Shown: positions 1 through 13,959, counted from the first letter of the stretch. The stretch: DNA of 64,000 nucleotides from Limanda limanda (GCF_963576545.1 NC_083646.1:11862991-11926990), one strand, 5' to 3'. The notes: a model not told the origin generated them from the sequence alone. Numbers and translations are program-made.

Positions 1-1276
1 GTCGTAAAACAAGACCCAAAAATATATACGATGATATGGAAATCCATCACTGTAATTACCATGCTGCCCCAATTTATGAGTAGCAGAATCAACTTGTCAT
101 ATCATCAGCTGTGAAGTTTTTACACTTGTTAGCAAACAGTTGTTTATTTAAACATCCAGCAGAATGTGGTATTGTCTTTTTTTGCTCTGATTTTGGTCTC
201 CACCAACTCCTATGGGAAATATCTGTCCTTTTAACCACTAAATTCTCCCCAGCGTTCGCCAGCCTGTCACTAACTGTGTTTGTCTGCTAATTGGTGCTGA
301 AAACAGCTGAGACGACTGTATGAGAGCGGTGGGAGTGAACCAAACCAGTAAAGTTGTGCGTTGGACGGATGAACAATGAGCTGGAAGTCCACAAAGCTCT
401 GTTAAATGACTCCTCTCACATTGTGCGATGTTATCATCTGCATTTGTTTTGTTCGTTTGTCTGTTAGTTAGCAGGATTTGGCAAAAACAACTGGACAAAT
501 AACGATGTGGGTTAAGAGAGAACCAAATAATATTTAACGTTGCAAGAGAGGGCAGTTTTTATTCATTTTTGTTGATTTCTCAATGAATAACTCATGGATG
601 TTGGGGGAAATAATCTGGCATGTTTAGGGGACTGATATTGTTTCTGCCATTTGGTCCAGGCACAGTTAAATTAAATGTGGGGTAGTATGTGCTCTTGAGG
701 GCCTGTCCAGTTTGAACTTTGTCATTTAATATATAAAAACAACACACAGCTGCTTTTAGATAATAAGACCATTAAAAAAACTAAGATTATCTCCTAAATG
801 AATTGTCAAAGAGCTAAAAATAACAGGCCAAAAAGAGGAGGTTGTTTATTACAAAAATGGAGAATCAGCTGTCGGAGTGAATCAAATCAAATGGGGATTT
901 AGCAAAGACTTTTCATCAAAATCAAAATTCTCTCTTTGTGTTGTACAGTAAACTCATTGCTCGGCTGCTGTGGAGGGAACTCAAATCGGTAATTTAGCAC
1001 CAGAAAGACGATCGCTTTGTAGTTTGGCTCCATTTCAGATCAGGACAAGGACTGCGGATCCATTTGAATCATGTTAACAAGCGAAACAATAACAGTGACC
1101 AAAGTCTAATGTCGTGTGCATAACTCTTTCAAGTGTACATAATTATTCCCATGGGCATGTGAGCATAAGACAGACGTGAACAAATGTGAATCTATCCTTT
1201 AATTGCCGTGACCTTTCACCCCTCCACAGGGGTGCCATTGTCGGCGGTTGGGACTTATGATGAGTTAATGACTCAC

Positions 1277-2953
1277 CTTCCGTTTGGCGGCCTTGGTCAC
1301 AGAGGTCGTGACCACCACAAAGCCCCACAGCACATAGAGCCTGCAGGGATAAAAGGCGACAGAGTGAAAGAAGTTGCAGATAAACAGAATATTGAAAATC
1401 AGCAGGTTGAATAAGCTCTTTCATAAAAGGGACACGACTGTTCCATGATCTAAACGCAAAGCGGCGACATGCTGGGTGAACTCACACAGACTTCCATTCT
1501 CCTCGGCTCAGTGATCGCCAACTTTCTTCCCCTTCAATGTACATTTATTTAAGGACAGAGTCAAACGTGTTGAGCGAACCCCCTAGCGAATGTTCCAGTG
1601 ACCTAACTGTACTTTAGCAGCCAATTATACCACTTTCCCTCCTGCCACAGGTGGTGTGTGGGCTCAACGGGGTCGAACAAAGGTTTCTTTTTCCCTCCAG
1701 GGTTCACGGGCAAATATCTCAATTAATCTGGGGATGCCTGAGAGGTGCTAACAAACTAATGGGTTTAAACAGCAAGCATGTTTTCCCCCTGCATGCCTCT
1801 CTCTGGGGCTGTACACACCCTGAGGATGTGGTCATACACACACACACAGACACACAGACACACACACAACCACCCTCTCAAGCTCAATCACTCACAACAT
1901 CCAAAATCATCTTGTACTGAGGGGAACTTTTTATTTGAGGTCTGCTCTTCAAGGGAGTAGGTTTATGGTTTCCGATGGTGTTGAGTGTCTCCTTTAATTT
2001 TGGGATAGGAGTCCTTAAATTTAACGTGGAAGTGCTGCAGGGAGTGTTGACCCACAGCAGGGTGTGCACCGAACAGGCTGCCAGCTCGAAAAAGTAATTT
2101 ATCATCGTCGGTCTGGTTTTGTTGCAGCAAAATTGTTCCAACTCAAAATGAACTTGTTGCAAGAAGAAATTCCTTAAATCAGCCGGTTATTGCGTAATTG
2201 TCCCAACTCCAACCACACAACAGAGTGGAGACAAGTGCACTGGAAACAAGTGGAACCCCATCTCTGCCTCTGCCAGGGACCAACAGCCCGAGCATGATAC
2301 TTAACGACTTATAAAGATGGACATTTGAGCGCTCACCACCAGAACCAAACCATCACCACCGCAATCACCAGTCCGCAAGCCACATGCAGCCAGGGTAATT
2401 GGTCCCTTCTTCCCAGTGTGGTGCACCGCCGTGGTCTCTGGAAGCTTCCCCAACACCGGACTACACAATTATCCCCGAAAAACTCAGACAAAGGTTCCGC
2501 AGAGCCCGACACAACAGAGCCGCTCAGGCCGAAGTAACGACCCCCTACCCGCGTCCACGTTTCCCTGGCCGCTACAGTGGCACATTGTAGAATAAACTCT
2601 CGGAGCCGCGGGGACAAGGGAAGGGGAAAAGGGAGAGGGAGACATTGCAGCGGAAGAGGACTCACAGAAACCCACCCTGAGGAGAAAGGGACAAGAGGCT
2701 AACCCTCAACCCAGATGCCTTCGGGTACATTCCTATCATGGAACCTGCCCGGCGCCTGGTGCGCAACGAGAGAGGCGTCGTGCGTAAAAGCCAAATAGCT
2801 CCGCCGCAAAACAAACTTTTTCAGAAATCACAGCCACAGTGAAGTGAAACTCTGTGTGGGCTCCAGGGAGGATGCAGAGCTCAGGCTGGTGTGATGCGGT
2901 GCGCGGAGGCAGCAGATGTGTGAGAGTTACCTGAACAGGGAATCCAGCAGCAT
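1277..2953 (-). CDS. 5' end of an unidentified secreted or membrane protein gene (two exons, runs off the left edge)
   Basis: Two exons on the minus strand fit each other. Exon 1 (2931-2953) begins with ATG and encodes MLLDSLF plus two bases, followed by a GTAACT donor. Exon 2 (1277-1340) has a pyrimidine-rich acceptor ending CTGCAG and a GTGAGT donor. The phase matches (AG+G = Arg), giving a 29-residue start whose residues 9-23 are hydrophobic (LYVLWGFVVVTTSVT) and are followed by KAAKRK. This looks like a signal peptide or a signal anchor. Sequence upstream of the ATG is a GA-rich, leader-like stretch. I do not recognise the protein. In human, ECM1 and ADAMTSL4 follow TARS2 on the same strand, so an extracellular-matrix gene such as adamtsl4 would fit by position, but this is only an inference. 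Later exons would lie beyond the left edge; none was identified in 1-1276. Confidence 0.4.
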
Positions 2954-3077
2954 GCTCCTCCAAATCACTCCGCTGCTGATCAGAGATATGGATGATCAGT
3001 CTCCAGGTTAAAGCTCCAGCCTGGTCCGTGCAAAGCAACGCAGTGAAGTCCTGAGAAGTTCCTCTGCTCCTTCTTCT

Positions 3078-3159
<82 letters not shown>

Positions 3160-3300
3160 CTTCCTCCTGTCACAGTCACTCCCCGTGATTTTTTTGGAGA
3201 GTGGGAAGGGTTCCGTTTTTTCTCTCACTCTCTCTTTCTCCCTCTCTCCCCCTCTCTCTCTCTCCCTCTCTCTCTTTTTCTTTTTCAGCCTCGTTCACTC
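2954..3300 (-). promoter_or_regulatory. probable promoter and 5' leader of the leftward gene, with a (GA)n tract
   Basis: Directly upstream of the candidate ATG at 2953 (minus strand) lies about 120 bp of mixed sequence. Beyond it, 3079-3154 is an uninterrupted CT repeat on the plus strand, which is GA on the coding strand. Further CT-rich DNA runs to about 3290. No TATA box was identified. The promoter assignment rests on position before a spliced ATG exon. Confidence 0.3.
3079..3154. repeat. (CT)n microsatellite
   Basis: A perfect dinucleotide CT run of about 76 bp. Reading frames across it are low-complexity artefacts. Confidence 0.95.
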
Positions 3301-3405
3301 CACAAACTTTTTTTTCTTCTTTTCTTTCCTGGGTCCTTATTATAAACTGGTGTGACGCCTGGCAGCCAGGGGGCCAGAGGGGGAGAGGGGTGAGAGGGGT
3401 GAGGG

Positions 3406-3479
3406 GATGGGGGGGGGGGGGGGGGGGGGGGGTAGTGGGGGGGACAGGAGACACAAAATGGACAGATTACACAACTGTT

Positions 3480-3537
<58 letters not shown>

Positions 3538-3590
3538 TCTCTCTGTCTCTCTGTCTCTCTGTCTCTCTATCTCTCTCTCTATCTCCCTAT
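3406..3590. repeat. poly(G) run plus long CT-rich microsatellite
   Basis: A run of 24 G (3409-3432) is followed by unique sequence and then a CT repeat with CTGT and CTAT interruptions (3481-3588). The strand asymmetry (G-rich, then pyrimidine-rich) is conspicuous, but the content is simple repeat. Confidence 0.9.
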
Positions 3591-4103
3591 TTCACACGCT
3601 AAAGCCATGCACTCCCACTACTGCCTCTCTCGCTCTGTCATTCAGACAAACACACACACACACACACCACTATGGGCCCTGACTAAGCTATAATAACTCA
3701 GAGAGCCGCCTTCTTAGTTGCAAAATCCAACATAAGAATGCTCCATTGTACAGGGGCACACTGATCAGTAGTAATGATCTATTGTCGGAACCGGCCCTGA
3801 GCTTGACACTGCTGGGAGAGTCCAGCATTATGGACATACTATTATTGTGCCAATACATGTTCAAAGTAGAGAAAATTATTATTTTCTTGTTGTGTGCATG
3901 GCTGTTATATGGCTGCTGACTTACCGCAAGTGTGTAGCTGCACATGCAAACCATACTTCTGAACAACACAAGCAGGGTTGTGTTTTCTCAAAGCTGTTTA
4001 ATCACAGTTGAACTCTGGAAACCAGACATGCTCCACCAATTTGGAGCATAGATAAGTGCACCCTAGAGACATGTGTCTTCTGAGCAGGATTGATATCCCT
4101 GTG

Positions 4104-4265
<162 letters not shown>

Positions 4266-4620
4266 GGAGAACGGACTCATTTTTGTACCCTTTTGGTCCT
4301 TTTCCAGCACAAACACTGACCTGGTCAGGACCAGTTTGTCCTTAAAGGGAAAACGTCTCAGTCCTAATGAGGCAAGATTCTCCATTCTGCGGTTCTGATA
4401 ACGTTTAGGGGTCAGATGTGAATAGGTTTAGGTTAAGGTAACGGTTAGGCAATTAGTGACTATGGTTAAGGTTAGAATAAGTCTCCAGGAAATCAATATA
4501 ATGTCCTTGGAGGTCATGGATGCAAAACTGTTTGTATGTGTGCACTTATATATTTGTAAGGACCATTTTGAGCATAGACGTTATGGAGTGAGGACATTTT
4601 TGGAAAGTGAATACCATATG
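4266..4620. repeat. interspersed teleost repeat (GAGCATAGAC family), copy 1
   Basis: This stretch contains a degenerate GGTTAGG/GTTAAGG-rich part (about 4405-4475) and the block GGACCATTTTGAGCATAGAC followed by GTTATGGAGTGAGGACATTTT. The same block recurs at 21640-21850. I recognise it from memory as a frequent teleost repeat that sits beside (TG)n tracts; I cannot give its database name. Confidence 0.6.
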
Positions 4621-4621
4621 G

Positions 4622-4624
<3 letters not shown>

Positions 4625-4666
<42 letters not shown>

Positions 4667-4740
4667 TGTCTGTGTGTCTATGTGTCTGTGTGTCTGTGTG
4701 TGTGTCTCTGTGTGTGTGTCTCTGTGTTTGTGTTTGTGTG
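4625..4740. repeat. (TG)n/(TCTG)n microsatellite
   Basis: TG repeat with regular TCTG interruptions, directly abutting the interspersed repeat to its left. Confidence 0.9.
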
Positions 4741-6316
4741 GTCTAAATCTGAACTGAAACCTGCTTGATGCCAACTTACATAATAATAAAAAGATTTTAA
4801 TCCACCGACATTCCATGTCAGTTTTTCCAATGCCATCCAAACAGCCCAGTGGAAGCAGTGGGGGGGTACAGAGTGACACAGAGGGTCAAATGAAAAGGTC
4901 CCTGTGGAAGAAAGTGTGTTGCTCTCTCTCTCTCTCTAAGAAGGCTGGAACCCGGCCAGGATTTCTTCTGTTAACGCTTGAAACCGTTAACTGTGACTTT
5001 TCAAAAATAGGTCACAGCCAAATCGAAGGTCATGTACAGGATGCAAGGTTTCCTAGTAGCGCTTATCGCAGAGATCTTTAGCTGCACAGACAGAACTGGT
5101 ATTCATCCTCTATCTATTGAGGTTGACGGATTCCATAACATCACTGAGGCAAAGAGACTGTGTGAGAGAAAGAGTCACATGTTCGAAGGGGCTGTCGAGT
5201 CATGTCGACAAGACAGAGATGATTTATATTTCTTTTGATTTGAAGACACTGAATGTCAGTCATGAGAATTATGTGATTTTCATCCTCTTAAATTTTTTTG
5301 GGACTCTTATTAAAGTTGTTTACGAATATATATGTGCTGTATTGTTGATCTGGTTCTTCTTAGTCATTTGTGGTGTCTTTTCACGCCTCAAGTCTCTTGA
5401 GGCGTAGTCACATGCACGACACAGTAATAAATAACATCATCTTCATCGTGAAAGAGCAGAAAGAGGAGCGATTCAGCAAAGGGCCGACACGCAGGAGAAT
5501 AAAGGTGAAAATTAGCTCGAATGGGAAACACTAATGAGACTAAAAACATTCACTGCTGATCCTCTGGGAGATAAAATACACTACAGAATTTCTAGAGCTG
5601 TCTCATCCTGTCCTCAAACGTTTCCCACCCTCTCACTCCTGAGAGGCCAGACAGTGGAAATGTGGATGAAATGATGAGTGCATGGAAGGGTTGGGTTCTC
5701 TGTGAGTTATGGTCTAACTCACACGTCCAGTGATAAACACACCCAGGGCCTGCGATGTCCCCGGGCCAGACTGCCGCTGCTTTTCTTGGACAGGCATCCT
5801 ACAATATGGGCGCAGCGATGGTGACGGAGATTAGCGACTTCAAAGTCCACTGCCAGCCAACAAGTGAAGCCTGAGCCACATTACAGAGCGGGCTTAAGAT
5901 TCGATCTGTCAAAATACAAAAAGTAAACATCGGAGTTGGGTGGTGAATGAAGAGGGTGGATTCCAGCGGAGGATGCATGTGCATACACACATACGCAGAA
6001 GCTTAGGGTGTGTTTCATGTGTGATTAGTGAAATGGATATCTCTGTGAGCAGCGTGTCTATCAGCAACTACAATTAGCCAGAGGTCATTGCCATGGCCAC
6101 CAGTGGTTCGTGACCACTTATAGCCCCCCGCTCCCCTCCTCCCGCCCTCATACTCTCTATCTGCCTCTTTCTTCTCCTTCTTTCCCTATCTCCCTCTCCC
6201 ACTGGATCCTTGAGAGGCAATAACTTACATGCCGGCCCGTGGACATGCGCCACCGACCGCAGAACACTGATTAGCGAGATGTCTGTATCAACTAGTGACA
6301 ACAGCACACAGATGTG

Positions 6317-6328
6317 GTGTGTGTGTGT

Positions 6329-6402
<74 letters not shown>
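6317..6402. repeat. (GT)n microsatellite
   Basis: About 86 bp of GT dinucleotides with one GTCT interruption. Confidence 0.95.
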
Positions 6403-6404
<2 letters not shown>

Positions 6405-8829
6405 GAGGAGGTCTGTATGAAAGCAGCAGATCTGCTATTTGTCTTGGATGGCTGATCTGAGTAACAGCACTGCAGATCAGAGTGTTGGGGCCCGGTGGGG
6501 GCGATAAATCACTTGAAAAACTTCTTGCATGCACATACACTCTGCCTCCAGAAAACACACACACACACCCAGCTCCAGGTCCAGACACAGTAGGCCCACG
6601 ACCCTTTTGACTGGGAAAGTTAACGAGGCCTCCAGGCTTCTTCAGACCGGGCCGAGGGTTCAGGGGCTTCCTCCTGTGAAGGCGGCAGCGAGACACGGCG
6701 GCTGAAATGGGTCAAAGTGGGGAGACGAGAGTAAAGACCTGTCCGATGGTTATCGTCAACCATTTAGACTACAGAGCATCTCTGTTCTTGTGGCTCGGCT
6801 CCAGTAATGACAACACCACGGCTCGCACACTGACAAATATGGCTGAAGGAGTCAGAGAAGATGTGTGTGATAGTCTCTGCAGGTGGAAAGAGACGGTGTT
6901 TTTAAACCATGCTAGTTGTTTGTATCTAGGGATGGCAGTGGGAAGTCCTTGAATAAATTCCTGGAGCCCTGAGGATGAATCTTAATGACTTTGTCGATCG
7001 CGTGATTTTTCATCTGGCCATTATGTTCAAATTTGTCCAAAACTGTATTCATAGTTTGGAGAAATCTAATGGCTGTTTATCTTACTTCCATACTTTGTTT
7101 TTCTCTCTGTCTTTTGAACCCACCTCCAGTGAAGGAGATGCATTAGCTTATTGACATTCTTGATGTGCAGGTCCATGTGATTCTGATATCACTGAGATTT
7201 GGAACGGCTTCTCTGCGACTCACTGTTTTCCAAAACAACAAAGCTTCAGAGAGATGGTTAAAAGAATCTACTCAGAAGTTTGAAGCCAGCTTAAGTTCCG
7301 TGGAGAAACTCTGGCTCACATCAGAGTCAGATGTTAAACGAAAAAATGAAAAAAAACTTCAAATAATCTGTACCTGTAATCCGGTGCATTAGAATCAAAC
7401 AAACCAAAGTCTTCACACTCACAGCTGCACAAGTCTGTTCCAGGCTCAAGGCAGCAGCATGTAGTCCGACACACAGGTGGGACATCCAGGCCACAGCTTG
7501 ACACTGAGATTCCAAACGGATTGAATTGATTGATCTCCAATTCAGCCGAGAGGAGGAGGAAAGGCCTGACCGAGCCGCAGTGACAGCCTGAGAAGCCTGG
7601 AGGAGAGTGAGAGGGAGAGAGGGCGAGAGGGAGACTGACGGACCGGGACACAATGGCAGTGAAAAGAGAGGCAGTGGCAGAAAGGGGATGAAAGGGAATG
7701 TGAGAGAAAGAGGTAATGGCAGATTAGACTGGGAACTGAGCAAGTGTAAAAGAGAGGGAAGGAGAAAGAGCTCGGGAAGGGGGAGTGATTTGTCTGGCTC
7801 AGATGGAGTCAATATTTGCTCCATTCCACCAATCCTGTGCCAGGGTCCGGATCAAAGCAGGACGTGTGTGCTCAGAAATAGGTGCCGAGGGCCAGAGAAG
7901 AAATCTCTGCAGTCTGCTCTGGACGTGGCCGAGTTCACAGAGAAGAGATACTTTTCCACTCAGAGGCCATTTTAGTTTGAATTCAACCCCTGAGAATCCA
8001 TAATGCACGGGGCCAAACCGGAGCCCTCGATTAGCCGCAGATGGAGAACTGTTCAGAAGGAGCAGAGGAGAGGGAGATAAGACGAGCGCTCTAATGAGGA
8101 GATACAGTCGTCACCGGCCAGACTCGGACGTGACAGGGAGAGAGACAGGTCGGCTCAGTCGGGCCCTAATTGGCTGAGGAAACTGCTGAAATAACCATGT
8201 TCCAATTATTCACACAATGCGCAATTGTTGGCCATTCAGAGAAGCCACTGGGCCACGTATGTACACACAACAACAACAAACAACAGGATTTATATCTGTG
8301 TGAACAGGCATGTATGGCACAGGACACACATGGGCCACGGAGAGATGGAGCGGGAACAATGCTGCTGGGTAACGGGAGCCTCACTGTGTTTATGATGTGT
8401 TGGTCATACATCATCACTGTGTGTTGAATCTCAGCTTATATTTCAATTGACTGGTGCTGGTGGGGAATTCCTGCTCGTTCATAGAGACCTCGGCCACTGA
8501 CGACAGATCTAACGGCCATCAGGAATGCATCGCCATTCCTTTAGGATTTCTGCGCTATGTTTGATGTATAAAAGTTCTGTTCACCAGAAAACACTCCAAG
8601 TCTGCAGCTGAGCCAGTGATTGGCTCTGTGAGGCCGTAATGTTCATATGGAGAAAAACGAATGTGGGTAAAATTTTGTGCCAATACAAATTGAGATATAT
8701 TTGACTCACCAAAGTCATCAGGGTTAAACTTCTGGGAAACATTAATGTCCAGACACAATTTCCGAGTAACTCAAACTATGGTTGCTGAGATACTTCATTC
8801 TGGACCAAAGTTGTGAAATGACTTTCAGT

Positions 8830-9216
8830 CAGGGGTGGAGCCAGTCCTCCTACTTAAGTAAAAGTACAAATAAAAAAAAGTGTAAGTACCATAATAACTT
8901 TTCTACTTAAATAAAAGTACATTGAGTATTAAAAGTTAAAGAACTTGTTGAGTGTTTCCTATTACTGCATCATTCTGCGCCCAGGCTGCTGCAGGAGGCG
9001 TGGCCTAATCTAACCTGCCAGCTTGAGTCATCCTCAAAGTGATGAAGCCAAAAAGCGTAAAAAACGTTTACTTTCTTTTGGCAGATTCACTTAGAATCGT
9101 TATCAGCTCTTTTACTGCTGTTCTGTTTAGACATATCACCCAAAGAAGAAAACAACAGATACTGGGAATTGCTACTACATGATTACTTCACTACTACTAC
9201 TAACAATAAAAGTAAT
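8830..9216. mobile_element. non-autonomous DNA-transposon-like repeat (TACTTAAGTAAAAGTAC family)
   Basis: It begins CAGGGGTGGAGCC and continues with TACTTAAGTAAAAGTACA and related AGTAC-rich units. This is a pattern I associate with short hAT-type non-autonomous elements in teleosts. The copy is degraded, its right end is unclear and it encodes no protein. Family assignment is from memory. Confidence 0.4.
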
Positions 9217-9884
9217 TTATCATAAACCCAATGATTTGATAAATAAGTGATTTATTCTATCTACAACCAACCAAAAAATAACTTCAAAAGAGCCTTTCTG
9301 TCTATTATGCATATGAATCCTAAGCAGATTCATCCAGAGGCAAGACCATGATGCAAATTCACCTCGAGTCCCGACCAACTGTGGTGTGAAGGGGCCCAGA
9401 CGTCCACACAACAGACACACAAGAGCGGCTAATAATGCAGGGCTCAGAGAGAGAGAGGCCCCGGCCACAGCAGCTGATACCGAGGCTGAATGCTGCCTAC
9501 TCCCACACAGATTTACATTTAATCTAATTGTCACACGAAACAAGAGGAATTTCAGGGCCTTTGGGGAAGTGGGGCCGGACGATCATGAACCCGGAATCCA
9601 AACTAAATAGAATCCTCTCTCCCAAAAATATTATCTGAGCTCAAAACAATAAGGGGAACTTGCTTTTCTATCGGAACAGAAATTCTGGAAGAATATTTGA
9701 AGAAAGCAACAAAAAGAGAGAAAAATAGAGAATTTATTTCATGTGTTCACTCAAGTATCTGTAAACCCACATAAACCTAATACAAACCCACAGCTTGTCA
9801 TTTTGTTCTTTGCTTTTTTGGATGAATTCATCAAACGAGACACACTGTTTTCATTATTCAGCATTGGAGGTGCCAGTAGTTCTT

Positions 9885-10035
9885 ATTTCACTCAGACACA
9901 GACCACCTCTTCCCCTGTGGTCTTTGTGCTAAGCTAAGCTAAGCAGCCACTAACAGCTTCATGTTTTCGCCTGAATCTCAGTAGGAACATCCCAAAACTA
10001 TTTTTTTAAACTTACAGAAATCAGCTATTCTTTAC
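9885..10035. repeat. fragment of the AAGCTAAGCTAAGC teleost repeat
   Basis: Contains CTTTGTGCTAAGCTAAGCTAAGC followed by AACAGCTTCATGTTTTCGCC. This resembles the internal part of the fold-back element found more completely at 29308-29799. It is a truncated fragment without recognisable ends. Confidence 0.4.
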
Positions 10036-12270
10036 AATAAAGAATATTTTTGTATCCACCTGATCAATACCCAGCATGTCTTAATAATGGGACTATAGAT
10101 ATCTGATTAAACATTTAGAATACCAGTAATCTATGAAGATGCATAAAGTATTATGTTACTGCTGCTGCAAAACAAGCTGTGACCTACAAAATATCTCACA
10201 CACACACGCAAATAAATGATTAAACCTCTCCGATACACAGGGAAAAGAAATATCTGCCTTTCATCATAATCTCCTGCAATATTTTAAACAAACTTCGAGC
10301 CACATCTCCGTCAAAGATTTGGCAGGGGATCATCCCCTCCCCGCTCTCTCCCCCCTCTCTCTCTCCCTCCTTTTAGCCTCGTATGAACTGCCCGCTCCAT
10401 CTCTCCTTCCCTCGGCCAGGTTTCAGTTACCCTCCAAAAGCAGGAATCTTGAAAACAACCTGAGGGTCAGCGTCAGAGGTCAGCTGCATCTCCTTCTCCT
10501 CCCCAGGGCTGCAGCACTGCAGAGTGTCAACACTGAGACCGAGAGGAGAGCGAGTGTTTACACTACATGTTCTAGATATGTTACATGCACAGTAGATCAT
10601 CTGAATCTCTATATGAACTCCTCCTGGTTAAAAAAAACTAAAGTTTATACTGTGGTTTAAATTACAACTTGAGCGCAGTTGGAAAGAAAAGCAACATTCT
10701 TTTTCAATACTGGCTCTATTGTAGCATTTTATTACAAAAACTTACTTGAATCAACTTTCTGAAATGATTGTTTACTTAAAAAATATTGAATAACATTTAT
10801 TTCGTAATCATGCAGTGATGAATGACCATGCCTTCAACTCGCCAGTAAATATAACATCATTTTTACTTCCCTTGTGTCAAAAATGATGTATTTTTGTTAT
10901 ATAAGAAGGTCAGCTGTCACTTTTGAAGAGTTGACTTGGAGTTTGGAAGTCCTTAAGTCTAGAGTTATGTCCCCCCTTTATTTCTTGGGTCTGCTTTGAT
11001 TCCTCTGTGTCCTGCACAGTTTGAAACAACAACAGCAGGAGTGCGCGATGTCAGAGCACGGGCGTCTTCCACATGCGCTGGCACCAAGTCACACAAGCAA
11101 ATTCAAAACTGATGCTCGCCTCTCGAGCCGTTCCTTTCCTCACTCGTCCTCGCAAAGGGAGAAAATTCAGAATTTACATTGGGCTGCTGCAGTAGGAGAG
11201 AAGCGTATGAAAATATTTGCAAATTTACCGAAGGGTCGGTTTATTGTCCTCACTTACTAAGCTGGCCTGAGAGCCCACATGACCTCCGACCTCCCCCTGA
11301 ACCTGTTAACTTCTCCCTTGTTAGAGCGATTGAACAGGTTGGCTAGAGCAATAAACCAAATGCCTCTTTACTTAAGGAAAGCTTATTTCTCTGGCCTCTG
11401 CCTGCTCCCTCTGGTCTCTAGGTATCCTGATCTGATGAGGAGCCGGACAGAAAATCGGGTCAGCGGTGTGTCGAGCATTGCAGACATACTTGGGAGCAGG
11501 TTGAGGCCAAGTGGAGACTGTGCACTACTGTGCTGCGTTATGAGTTATCTGCGTGTCCTTTGGAGTGTGACTTCCCCGGGCCCTGGCACCGCCACCAGCT
11601 CGGGGTAAGGGCGATGCCAGAGCATCCATTACTGGTAAATGAATCTAAAGCCAAGTGCAAGCAAACGAAAGGCGTGAACTGTACACTGGTGGATTAGAGC
11701 AGAGACTGGCTGCCGGCTTCCGAGAGCAGCTAGACAAAATAAGTACTAACATGCCGAGAAACTCTTTCTTTTTTCAAAGAGAGTGGACTGTGCTGAGTTA
11801 CTGGACCCAGAAGAGAGGGAGAGAGGAACCGAGACAGAGGGGGAGTTGGCGAGAAGGAGCCGAGCATGCTAGGCCTGGCAGCGCGGGTGGGCTGAGGTTT
11901 TGGAGTCGAGGCAGAAATACTTCTGATGACTTTAATCTGCTGTCTCGGATTTACATTTTACAAGGAAGAATTTTTTCAGCCGACTGTTGCCCAGCATGGT
12001 ACACGAGCAAACGTGTCCCCACCCAGTGCATCACACTTTGTTAGATGGCGTGATTTGTGTGTGCAAACCCCCCCCCCCCGGCCACACCTGCTGAACAGAA
12101 TAAACAGTCGGGTGATATTCCCTCAGGTGGTCATTTACAACCCCCCCCCCCCTACTCAAACATCACTGAATTACAACAGGCATGAATGTAGGCACACGCT
12201 CCGATGAGTAAATATGCAATGTGGATATTGGACGGAGATTAATTACTGCTGCTTTCATGTGAGTCACAAT

Positions 12271-12272
<2 letters not shown>

Positions 12273-12348
<76 letters not shown>
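12273..12348. repeat. (GT)n microsatellite
   Basis: A perfect GT dinucleotide run of about 76 bp. Confidence 0.95.
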
Positions 12349-12349
<1 letters not shown>

Positions 12350-13959
12350 GTACAGAGGTCAACTGAAGGTCTCGACCACTCGGTCCCTGTCACTGTTTGA
12401 TTTTAAATCTCAAAAGCCTCCTGTTATTTTTTTCCGTGCTTTCACTTTCTAAGTCTGCCTCACATTTCTCTCTCTTTCTTTCCGCTCACACACTTTCTTT
12501 CTCGCCCCTTTTCTAAAAACACTGTCCCACACACAGAGATACACACACATAAAATGCAGGAACACAGGACACGCACACACACGCACACAACAGAGCGGGT
12601 ATTTATAACAGGGTGGGAGGGAACGGCAGCTCGGCCTCACAGCTCCTATTTTGGGAGGTCGAGCCTTCAATCAGTCGGGATGACAGCTCTCCAGTGATAC
12701 CAGCAGAACAATACAGTGCAGCCTGTTTATCTTCCTCCGCCACAGTATGGGAGGGTCTGCCCCCCCGGCAGGGGTCACCGTCACCCTGCCTCCCTCCAGG
12801 AAAAAGACCCGACTTCCCGCACAGCAGTGATCTCGAGAATCTGTCACTAAACAACCACTTGAGCTCCAGGAAACGCTTCTCCAATCAGGAAGCTCTTTCC
12901 CAAACCAAGCTTTTTCTCCACACCGTTTATCCCAAACTAACCTTTGAAGGGAGAATCAGGTTTTATTTTTTTAAGGGACACAGTTAAAGACATGTGCAAT
13001 AGATGCAGCGTGTAACTGAACACATCAACATAATAACAGTATTCACAACATTGATTAGAAGAAACAGATTTCCGTGTAACGGGTGTGTCAATGTTTAAAG
13101 TATCTATACATAAGAAAATGTCTGATAGAGATGAAGGGAGCAGCATCACATTTGAAATGGAGGAGTTATTACCAGTTATGGTACAATATGTGACCTTTCT
13201 CACTATTTTCCAACAAATGAAAATGATTATTGTATGAATGAAAGTTAAAAAAAAGCTATGAATTGATAAAGAACACAATTACACAACATTCAGTGGGGTG
13301 TTTATAGTTCGCCTTTTATAAGCTCGTGCACTTCTGTAAACTCTGGAGATAGATGGTTCCTCCGGCCTGCGCTGCACAGTAGTAACACAGTGATGACATC
13401 GACCATTAGCTCCAGCAGACACTCCTGAAATCTTCACGTCATAGATAACACAACATCAGGCTGCCTTCGCCCACTCTCTGCCAGCCTGTCTCTCCCCTGC
13501 TGCACACGCGCGCACACAAACACACAAGTACGCACGCACACAAAGCAATCCTTCATCTGACTGTCGGAGTCACACAGAGTTCATAGTAAATTATTTTTAG
13601 CTGAAGGGGTTTACCAGAACCCCAGAGCTGCTGTGGGGCAGTGAAACTAGCCGTTTTACCACAGAACACAGAGAAACAATGAAGAGCTTTAATTCACAGA
13701 GGAACAGATTGATAGGTAGTTTATTAGAACAACAAAGACAAAGTCCAAAGTTCAAACGTATCCTCTTTGTCGAGCTCTCACCGTGAGTTATGAGGCTTGA
13801 CATCCACATTTTCTGACAGAGTCACAGCAGATCCGTTTCCCTTTACATGAGACCTTTCTGTATTTCTTAACTCCCTGTGTTTTTCCCCTCTGGTTTCAAG
13901 TGGGTGAGGCGCAGTTACATGGAAAATTTGTTTAGGGCTTTCACAATTTAATCAGGCGG

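Noticed and set aside
7334..7651. Minus-strand open frame with a cysteine-rich segment (CRTTCCCLEPGTDLCSCECEDF)
   Set aside because: It looked like a possible extracellular cysteine-rich exon, but the acceptor side lacks a pyrimidine tract, the rest of the frame is low in conserved-looking sequence, and it fits neither ECM1 nor ADAMTSL patterns I know.
12603..12987. Overlapping open frames on both strands at 12.6-13.0 kb
   Set aside because: No recognisable motif, no convincing splice sites and no neighbouring exon in phase.
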